Positions 1 through 4,974 of a stretch of 5,526 nt of DNA are shown here, in pieces. The stretch is taken from positions 1 through 5,526 of the forward strand of contig CAMLNW010000188.1 in the NCBI GenBank assembly GCA_946481495.1, in the 5' to 3' direction. Position numbers and translations under genes: made by a program. Origin of the DNA: an uncultured Actinomycetes bacterium. GTDB taxonomy: Bacteria; Actinomycetota; Thermoleophilia; Solirubrobacterales; Thermoleophilaceae. The notes below the pieces were generated by a model. The model saw only the letters and a program-made list of their open reading frames with translations, was not told the origin of the DNA and made no database searches. Each line of letters opens with the position of its first letter. Positions within the stretch are counted from its first letter, which is position 1.

Positions 1-535
1 ACGGCCCGTACTGGCGCAATTCGCGTGGCACGAACGGCGCCGCTCGCGGGTCGGTGGGGAAGTCGTCGACGACGATCGGGACGGCCAGCTCCGAGCGCGG
101 GTCGGTCTCACCGTCGCGCTCGACGTAGTCGGGATCGAGCCGCGTGTCGTTGACCAGCGCGGTCGCGCCCGACCGGGCAACACGCCCGTTGACGCCACTG
201 TCCAGCGACTGCTCGACGAGCAGGAACTCGGTCATCACCTCGGCGAGTGGGCCGGCGCCGGCGATCAGGCGCAGGACGCCGTCGTCGTCGAGTCGGTGGA
301 TCGAGGCGAGGTAGAAGGCGAAGGTCTCGTGCAGCTCGTCGACGACGAGCTGGACCATCTCGTCGCTGTCTTGGGTACCGGCAACGCGCGCCGACAGCCG
401 GGCGACGACACGCAGCTGGGTGCGCAGGTAGGCGAGCCGGTTCGACGATGCCATCGTGCGGACGCGCGGGCTCGCGCGGTGGCGACGCAACGCATCGGCG
501 CGCCTAGCCCTCTCCTCGTAGTTCGGTCCCACCAT
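1..535 (-). CDS. GAF-domain protein, N-terminal part (runs off left edge)
   Basis: The minus-strand frame from ATG at 535 is open for 178 codons to the window edge, so the C-terminus is not visible. Residues 1-30 are a basic, Arg-rich leader. From about 36 the sequence reads as a GAF domain: an amphipathic helix (RLAYLRTQL...), a core near 72-92 with FAFYLASIHRL and LRLIAGAG, then GVNGRVARSG at 114-123, ALVNDTRLDPDY at 126-137 and SELAVPIVV at 148-156. GAF domains bind small ligands or chromophores and usually regulate a linked kinase, phosphatase, cyclase or transcription output; that output domain would lie outside the window. After VPIVV the usual GxxxGVL strand is not seen; instead there is DDFPTDPRAAPFVPREL, perhaps an insertion. 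The start is uncertain: no clear ribosome binding site precedes ATG 535, GTG 565 is an in-frame alternative, and the frame stays open up to 676. Divergent from the ABC-F gene. Confidence 0.82.
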   Translation of the reverse strand, partial: MVGPNYEERARRADALRRHRASPRVRTMASSNRLAYLRTQLRVVARLSARVAGTQDSDEMVQLVVDELHETFAFYLASIHRLDDDGVLRLIAGAGPLAEVMTEFLLVEQSLDSGVNGRVARSGATALVNDTRLDPDYVERDGETDPRSELAVPIVVDDFPTDPRAAPFVPRELRQYGP

Positions 536-649
536 CTGATCGGTTGGAATCAGTTCCGACGACACAAGGTGCCAATCGGCTCTTGGTTGTACCCGCTTGA
601 GACAAAAGTTGAACGATTTAGCCCGGATGTCCAGGTATTTCTGCCAGTT

Positions 650-676
650 GGCGGCCTCCCTCCGCCACTTGGCGGA
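650..676. promoter_or_regulatory. Two mutually exclusive short hairpins in the GAF/ABC-F divergent spacer
   Basis: GGCGG at 650-654 and GGCGG at 671-675 (both within a TTGGCGG direct repeat, 648-654 and 669-675) can each pair with the single CCGCC at 662-666. The second pairing extends to a 6-bp stem, TCCGCC/GGCGGA, with loop ACTT (661-676). The element ends 37 bp before the ABC-F start, in a spacer (536-713) clearly less GC-rich than the genes. It could be a leader attenuator, an operator or chance; no T-run follows it. No convincing -35/-10 pair was found on either strand of this spacer. Confidence 0.25.
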
Positions 677-713
677 CTAGGGCCTCGGCAGGTCGCTTAC
701 CATCGTCGGTTCG

Positions 714-2669
714 ATGGCCGTAGCGATCGCATCAGCGCTGGACAAGGACATGGCGGGCGAGCCACTGCTGCGCGGTGTGTCGTTCAAGCTCGAGCGGCGT
801 GATCGGATGACTTTGTCGGGCCGCAACGGCAGCGGCAAGACGACGCTGCTGCGGATGCTCGCCGGGCAGGCCTCGATCGACGGCGGCGAGCTGTCGATCG
901 AGAAGGGCGCGCGCGTGACGCTGCATGACCAGCGCCCGCCGCGCGAGCGCGACGTGACCGTGCGCGAGTACGTCGTGTCGGGCTGCGGCGACATCGCGGC
1001 GCTCGAGGACGAGCTGACCCGGCTCGGTGGCGAGATGGCCGAGCGGCCTGACGACGAGTCGCTGCTCGACCGCTACTCGCGCGCGCAGGACCGCTTCGAA
1101 CACGCCGGCGGCTGGGACTGGCGGCGGCGGGCGCTCGAGCCGCTGCGCGGCCTTGGCTTCCGCGACGACCAGCTCGACCGCCGCCTCGACACCTTCTCCG
1201 GCGGCGAGCTGACACGTGCCTCGCTCGCCCGCGCGCTGGCGGGCGCGCCCGACCTGCTGATGCTCGACGAGCCGACCAACCACCTCGACATTGAGTCGCT
1301 CGAGTGGCTCGAGAACTACCTCAACGAGCTCGACGCCGCGGTCGTCCTGGTCGCCCACGACCGCTGGTTCCTCGAGGCGGTCGGGACCTCGGTGCTCGAG
1401 CTGGAGGCCGGCAAGGCGCGCTTCTTCTCGGGGCCTTGGCATGCCTGGCGCAGCGAGAAGGCGGCCCGTGAGCTGGCGCTCGGACGCGCGATCGACAAGC
1501 AGCAGGCCGAGATCGCGCGGATGGAGCGGTTCGTCGAGCGCTTCCGCGCCAAGGCGACGAAGGCGCGCCAGGCCCAGTCGCGCGTCAAGAAGCTGGAGAA
1601 GATGGAGCGGGTCGAGCGCGATCCGCGCGACAGCGCCGGGCTGGCGTTCAAGTTCGCCGGCGCCGAGCGCTCAGGGCGCGTGGTGTTCGAGCTCGACGGC
1701 GGGCGGATCGACGTGCCCGCCCACGAGGGCGTCGACGACGGCGAGCGCCGCGTCCTGATCGATCCAGCCGAGCTGTGGCTCGAGCGCGGCGAGCACGTCG
1801 CGCTGGTCGGCGCCAACGGCTCCGGCAAGACGACGTTGATCGAAACGCTCGCGGAGCGGCGCGAGCTGCCGGCCGGCAAGCTGCGCACCGGCCACAACGT
1901 CGAGATGAGCTACCTCGCCCAGCACGCCGACTGGCTCGGCGAGCAAGGGACGGTGCTCGACGCCGCCCAGCGCGAGACGCAGCTGACCCCGGGCAAGGCA
2001 CGCGCCCTACTCGGCCGCTTCCTGTTCTCCGGCGACGATGCGCTGAAGCCGCTCTCCGGCTTGTCGGGCGGCGAGCGCCAGCGGCTGTCGCTGGCGATCC
2101 TCGTCCATTCGGGCGCCAATCTGCTGATCCTTGACGAGCCGACCAACCACCTCGACGTCGAGAGCCGCGAGGCGCTCGAGGATGCGCTCGGCGGCTTCGA
2201 CGGCACGGTCCTGCTGGTCTCCCACGACCGCGCGCTGCTCGACGCCGTCGGGTCGCGGACGATCGCGATCGAGGAAGGCAAGCTGCGCAGCTACGACGGC
2301 GGCTGGGCCGACTACGCGCGGATCAAGGAGGAGCGGCGCAGCGCCGAGTCGGAGGCGAAGGCGGCCGGGAAGCGCGCGGCCTCCGACAAGCGCAAGGCGG
2401 CCGACACGCCCGCCGCGCCCAAGCCGACGACGAACGGCAACGGCAAGGGCCTCTCGAAGAACATGCGGCGCAAGATCGGCGCGATCGAACGCGAGATCGA
2501 GCGCAGCGAGACGGCGCTGAAGGAGCTCGAGGAGGAGCTCGCCGACCCCTCAGCCTGGTCGACGCCGGAGCTGTCGGAGCAGTCGACCACCCGCCATGCC
2601 GAGGCAAAGCGGGCGGTCGAGCTTGCTTACGAGCGGTGGGACGAGGTCACCACCGCAACGGCTAGCTAG
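714..2669 (+). CDS. ABC-F family ATP-binding protein (ribosome-associated translation factor type)
   Basis: A 651-residue cytoplasmic ATPase with two ATP-binding cassettes and no membrane helices, the ABC-F plan. Cassette 1: Walker A GRNGSGKTT 36-44, signature FSGGE 161-165, Walker B LLMLDEPTNHLD 181-192, H-loop His215. Cassette 2: Walker A GANGSGKTT 366-374, signature LSGGERQ 450-456, Walker B LLILDEPTNHLD 470-481, H-loop His504. Between them, residues about 246-301 form the charged linker helices (FVERFRAKATKARQAQSR) that in studied ABC-F proteins reach toward the ribosomal P-site tRNA. A Lys/Ala-rich tail from 538 ends in a coiled coil at about 580-612, as in Uup-like members. All catalytic motifs are intact. 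Known ABC-F proteins relieve stalled translation or protect ribosomes from antibiotics; which applies here cannot be told from sequence, so no symbol is given. ATG 714 fits the start of cassette 1, although no good Shine-Dalgarno precedes it. Its stop overlaps that of the convergent SHOCT gene. Confidence 0.95.
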   Translation: MAVAIASALDKDMAGEPLLRGVSFKLERRDRMTLSGRNGSGKTTLLRMLAGQASIDGGELSIEKGARVTLHDQRPPRERDVTVREYVVSGCGDIAALEDELTRLGGEMAERPDDESLLDRYSRAQDRFEHAGGWDWRRRALEPLRGLGFRDDQLDRRLDTFSGGELTRASLARALAGAPDLLMLDEPTNHLDIESLEWLENYLNELDAAVVLVAHDRWFLEAVGTSVLELEAGKARFFSGPWHAWRSEKAARELALGRAIDKQQAEIARMERFVERFRAKATKARQAQSRVKKLEKMERVERDPRDSAGLAFKFAGAERSGRVVFELDGGRIDVPAHEGVDDGERRVLIDPAELWLERGEHVALVGANGSGKTTLIETLAERRELPAGKLRTGHNVEMSYLAQHADWLGEQGTVLDAAQRETQLTPGKARALLGRFLFSGDDALKPLSGLSGGERQRLSLAILVHSGANLLILDEPTNHLDVESREALEDALGGFDGTVLLVSHDRALLDAVGSRTIAIEEGKLRSYDGGWADYARIKEERRSAESEAKAAGKRAASDKRKAADTPAAPKPTTNGNGKGLSKNMRRKIGAIEREIERSETALKELEEELADPSAWSTPELSEQSTTRHAEAKRAVELAYERWDEVTTATAS

Positions 2670-2672
2670 CCG
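2659..2672. terminator. 14-bp perfect palindrome over two overlapping stop codons; possible bidirectional hairpin
   Basis: CGGCTAGCTAGCCG is its own reverse complement. In RNA from either strand it could fold as a 5-bp stem (CGGCU/AGCCG) with an AGCU loop. It spans the TAG of the ABC-F gene (2667-2669) and the TAG of the opposing SHOCT gene (complement 2666-2668). No T-tract follows on either side, so an intrinsic terminator is only a suggestion; the sequence may simply follow from the overlapping stops. Confidence 0.3.
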
Positions 2673-3055
2673 AGCAGCTTGGCCTTCTGGGCCTGGAACT
2701 CCTCCTCGGTGATCGTGCCCGCGTTCTTCAGGTCGGCGAGCTTCGACAGCTCGTCGGCGGTCGAGGCGCCGGCGGTCTGGCGGACGTAGGAGTCGAACTC
2801 CTTCTTGGCGTCGGCCTGCGCCTTGATCGTCCGGTCGCGCATACCGCTACCGCGGGCGATCAGGTAGATCAGCGCCGTCAGGAACGGGATGAAGACGAGG
2901 AACAGGACCCAGACCGCCTTCCACCACCCCGACAGCTCGTGGTCGCGGAACAGGTCACTCAGGATCACGATCAGGATCCAGATCCAGATCACGAAGAAGA
3001 AGATCGACAGGACAGTCAGCAGCCCCTGCCCGAAGGTGTACTCAGCGATTGGCAC
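2666..3055 (-). CDS. Small two-TM membrane protein with C-terminal SHOCT motif
   Basis: 129 residues from GTG 3055. An N-terminal PIAEYTFGQG is followed by a very hydrophobic helix at about 12-33 (LLTVLSIFFFVIWIWILIVIL), a short loop with DLFRDHELSGWWKA, and a second helix at about 47-67 ending ...LIYLIARG. This double-helix part resembles the PLDc_N-type membrane module of actinobacterial proteins. A charged linker (GMRDRTIKAQADAKKEFDSYVRQ) leads to residues 100-129, ADELSKLADLKNAGTITEEEF..KAKLL, a clear SHOCT motif: a short helical oligomerisation-type motif common at the C-termini of bacterial membrane proteins. Function is unknown. GTG 3055 is chosen because AAAGGAAG lies 5 nt upstream and the protein-like sequence begins there; a longer frame from ATG 3133 adds an implausible basic stretch with no ribosome binding site. 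Divergent from the HAD-fusion gene; convergent and overlapping by 4 bp with the ABC-F gene. Confidence 0.9.
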   Translation of the reverse strand: MPIAEYTFGQGLLTVLSIFFFVIWIWILIVILSDLFRDHELSGWWKAVWVLFLVFIPFLTALIYLIARGSGMRDRTIKAQADAKKEFDSYVRQTAGASTADELSKLADLKNAGTITEEEFQAQKAKLLG

Positions 3056-3060
3056 TAGTG

Positions 3061-3068
3061 CTTCCTTT
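3061..3068 (-). promoter_or_regulatory. Ribosome binding site deciding the GTG start of the SHOCT gene
   Basis: On the minus strand AAAGGAAG is followed by five bases (CACTA) and then GTG at 3055. The spacing and purine content fit a Shine-Dalgarno sequence and rule in GTG 3055 over the upstream ATG at 3133. Confidence 0.7.
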
Positions 3069-3085
3069 CGTTGTGCGAGTCCCAG

Positions 3086-3095
3086 AGGGGCCCCT
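3086..3095. repeat. 10-bp perfect palindrome AGGGGCCCCT
   Basis: Self-complementary decamer in the spacer, 31 bp upstream of the SHOCT start codon and next to the larger dyad at 3101-3156. It could be part of an operator or a leader hairpin; a 10-bp palindrome in a GC-rich 207-bp spacer is not improbable by chance. Confidence 0.25.
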
Positions 3096-3100
3096 TGTAT

Positions 3101-3156
3101 CCCCATGCTGTCGCGCGGCGGCCTTGCATGCAAGCCAGCCCGTCATCCGCATGGGG
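3101..3156. promoter_or_regulatory. Concentric dyad, candidate operator between SHOCT and HAD-fusion genes
   Basis: Outer arms CCCCATGC (3101-3108) and GCATGGGG (3149-3156) are exact inverted repeats. Exactly at their shared centre lies a 12-bp perfect palindrome, CTTGCATGCAAG (3123-3134). Each gap between the arm and the palindrome is 14 bp. As a result the core CATG occurs at 3104, 3127 and 3150, spaced 23 bp apart, a little over two helical turns. The element ends 46 bp from the SHOCT start and 107 bp from the HAD-fusion start, suiting a site for a dimeric or multimeric regulator of one or both promoters. The regulator is unknown. Confidence 0.4.
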
Positions 3157-3253
3157 TGAGAGGACTGCGGAAAAACCACATAACGTCGAATTTGGGGGTA
3201 CCTCCACAAGGGTTCGGGTAGCCAGGTCCTTCCGAAGTTGTGCAACCCGACAC

Positions 3254-3257
3254 GGAG
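3254..3257 (+). promoter_or_regulatory. Ribosome binding site deciding the GTG start of the HAD-fusion gene
   Basis: GGAG followed by five bases (CCAGC) and GTG at 3263. The protein begins with a normal signal segment at this codon, which favours it over upstream in-frame starts such as TTG 3071. Confidence 0.65.
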
Positions 3258-3262
3258 CCAGC

Positions 3263-4966
3263 GTGAAGACCCACAACGCCAGCTTGCCGGCGCGGGTCCG
3301 GTGTCTAGCAGCGGCCGTCGCGATGCTGGCGGTGCTCACGACGATGAGCACCGCGGGCAACAGCCGTGCGGCGCCCCTGCCCTCGCTGTCGGAGCGAGCG
3401 CTTTCATCGGCGCTAGCGCTCCCCTCGGCCCCGGCGCTTCCCCAGGTCCCGGCGCTTCCTTCGGCTCCGGCGCTTCCCTCGGCTCCGGCGCTTCCCCAGG
3501 TCCCGGCGCTCCCGCAAACACCAGCGCTCCCCACGAACCCGCAGGTCCCAGCCGCGCCGACCGCACCGGTCCCCCCGCCATCGTCGCCCAACGAGCCGGC
3601 GCTGCCACGTATCGAAGGCGGCGGCAGCGTGCGCGATCTCGCCGGAGCGGTTGACCGGGACACCAGCAGTCCGGCTGGAGAGTCGCTACGGACACTCGGC
3701 TCCGTCGACCCCACGGCGGTGTCTCGATCCGGCGCAGCCCCTGCCCTGCTGTCGTCCGGCGGGTCGAGTGTGACCGCGTATGCGCTCGGTCGGGCGGGTC
3801 TGACCGCGGCGAGCCTCCCGAGCCGCTCCGAGTTGGCAAAGCTGCCCCCCGCCCAACGCCGCGAGCTGGTCCGGCGGGCCTTCGATACGCCGTTGCGCGA
3901 GCGGCGCCTGCGTCAGATGCGCGCGACGATCCGGCGTTACCGCGGCTGCCTCAGGGCATTGCCGTATCGCGGTCGCCGCGTGCTGGAGCTCCGTGCCGGC
4001 CTGCTGGGCGGCGATCCGGAATCCCGGCGGACGATCGGCCGCCAGATCGGCGCGTCGCCCCGCGCCGTCATGAAGCTCGAGCGCTCGTCGCTGCGGCGCC
4101 TGATCGACGCTGGCGAGCGCGGCCTCTGCGTGGCCGGCTCGGCCGCGGCAGTGCTGGGCGGCCCGGCGCAAGGCCCTGACGGATCGGCGGGCATCCTTCC
4201 CGGCGGTAGCGGCGGAGGTGGCGGAGTGGACAGCCTTGCGCCAGCGGGCGATGTGCTGGCCGATGCCGACAGCGGCGGGGCATCCCCCCTCCTCGACCTC
4301 GGCGACGGCGAGGAGAGCCCGGCCGAGACGCTGCTGTTCTTCCTCTTGGCGCTGCTCGCCGTGCTCGGCCCTCTGGCCGCCATCGCGATCGCCTTGCGGC
4401 GGCGGACCGACGTCGCCGACGCGGCACCGCACGGCTCTCCTGGAGAGCGGCCGCTGCTCTTCCTCGACGTCGACGGGGTGATCGTTCTCGACCCGCTCTC
4501 GGACGGTGTCCCACCTGGTCGAATATGTACGTCGGCCCTAGGTCTCAGCTATGTGCCCGATCGGGTCGGGACGCTCGTGCGCGAGCTTGCAACCCGCTTC
4601 GACATCGTCTGGGCTACCGGCTGGGGGCATCACGCGAACACAGGTCTGTCGGATCCGCTCGGACTTTCGGATCAGCTGCCCGTGCTCACCTTCGGAAAGA
4701 AGGCGCGCTTCGGCTCGTCGAAGTGGAAGATCCAGCCGGTCAAGGACTATGCGGGCAACCGTCCGGCCGCTTGGCTGGACGACAACTTCGTCGCTCGCCA
4801 TGAGCGCTGGGCGGCCCACCGCTCTGCACCGACGCTGCTGGTGCCCGTCGACTCCCGTGTCGGACTAACCCCGGAGCATGTGCGGCGACTTATCCGGTGG
4901 GCCGATGGCGTCGCCATATCGCGTGCGGCGAAGGCCAGCGACGACCGCCGGCTTCGTGCCGGCTAG
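3263..4966 (+). CDS. Exported/membrane protein: signal segment, ALPxxP repeats, sigma region-4-like HTH, TM helix, HAD (SAK-type) domain
   Basis: 567 residues from GTG 3263. Order: basic N-terminus (Lys2, Arg11, Arg13) and hydrophobic segment 14-28, with possible cleavage near SRAA (34-37); ALPxxP repeats 52-93 in a Pro/Ala-rich stretch to about 115; a low-complexity spacer; a basic helical stretch 194-228; a sigma-70 region-4-like fold 230-280 (LRALPYRGRRVLELRAGL, then IGRQIGASPRAVMKLERSSL); Gly-rich 314-321; acidic 323-355; TM helix 356-378 followed by RRR; HAD domain about 396-550. HAD motifs: FLDVDGV with Asp402/Asp404, WATGW with Thr452, lysines 479-494, WLDDN with Asp506/Asp507. This pattern matches the HAD domain known from 'Swiss Army Knife' RNA-repair proteins, usually a stand-alone protein of about 160 residues. 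The charges predict N-in, repeats and HTH outside, HAD inside. The HAD catalytic set looks complete; its substrate is unknown. Overall function is not recognised. Confidence 0.88.
   Translation: MKTHNASLPARVRCLAAAVAMLAVLTTMSTAGNSRAAPLPSLSERALSSALALPSAPALPQVPALPSAPALPSAPALPQVPALPQTPALPTNPQVPAAPTAPVPPPSSPNEPALPRIEGGGSVRDLAGAVDRDTSSPAGESLRTLGSVDPTAVSRSGAAPALLSSGGSSVTAYALGRAGLTAASLPSRSELAKLPPAQRRELVRRAFDTPLRERRLRQMRATIRRYRGCLRALPYRGRRVLELRAGLLGGDPESRRTIGRQIGASPRAVMKLERSSLRRLIDAGERGLCVAGSAAAVLGGPAQGPDGSAGILPGGSGGGGGVDSLAPAGDVLADADSGGASPLLDLGDGEESPAETLLFFLLALLAVLGPLAAIAIALRRRTDVADAAPHGSPGERPLLFLDVDGVIVLDPLSDGVPPGRICTSALGLSYVPDRVGTLVRELATRFDIVWATGWGHHANTGLSDPLGLSDQLPVLTFGKKARFGSSKWKIQPVKDYAGNRPAAWLDDNFVARHERWAAHRSAPTLLVPVDSRVGLTPEHVRRLIRWADGVAISRAAKASDDRRLRAG
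3416..3541 (+). repeat. 18-bp in-frame tandem repeat, seven units, encoding ALPxxP
   Basis: Seven 18-bp units encode ALPSAP, ALPQVP, ALPSAP, ALPSAP, ALPQVP, ALPQTP and ALPTNP (residues 52-93 of the HAD-fusion protein). Units 2 and 5 are identical in DNA (gcgcttccccaggtcccg) and units 3 and 4 differ by one base, so expansion by slippage or unequal exchange appears recent; the last two units have diverged. Such Pro/Ala-rich stretches usually form an extended spacer in the cell envelope. Copy number may vary between strains. Confidence 0.85.
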
Positions 4967-4974
4967 GGCCAAGG

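Noticed and set aside
536..676. Upstream extension of the GAF frame (open to the stop at 677-679)
   Set aside because: Lower GC, no third-position bias, and no usable start codon except GTG 565, which lacks a ribosome binding site.
698..703. TACCAT as a -10 box for a leaderless ABC-F mRNA
   Set aside because: Position relative to ATG 714 would fit, but no acceptable -35 lies 16-18 bp upstream; too weak to annotate.
732..1442. Long minus-strand open frame (236 codons) inside the ABC-F gene
   Set aside because: Opposite an intact ABC-F coding frame with all motifs; the frame is the usual antisense shadow in GC-rich DNA and shows no protein family features.
3056..3133. 26-codon N-terminal extension of the SHOCT protein from ATG 3133
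   Set aside because: No ribosome binding site, starts within the palindrome, and GTG 3055 has AAAGGAAG five bases upstream.
3071..3262. 64-codon N-terminal extension of the HAD-fusion protein from TTG 3071
   Set aside because: It would bury the signal segment, crosses the dyad at 3101-3156, has non-coding composition, and GTG 3263 has its own GGAG at proper spacing.
3416..3541. Tandem repeats considered as a CRISPR array
   Set aside because: Units are 18 bp, contiguous, in frame and without unique spacers; they are protein-coding.
3055..3714. Minus-strand frame of 219 codons with SAGAEG-type repeats
   Set aside because: Mirror image of the plus-strand ALPxxP repeats; it runs across the divergent spacer into the SHOCT start and has no ribosome binding site or recognisable domain.
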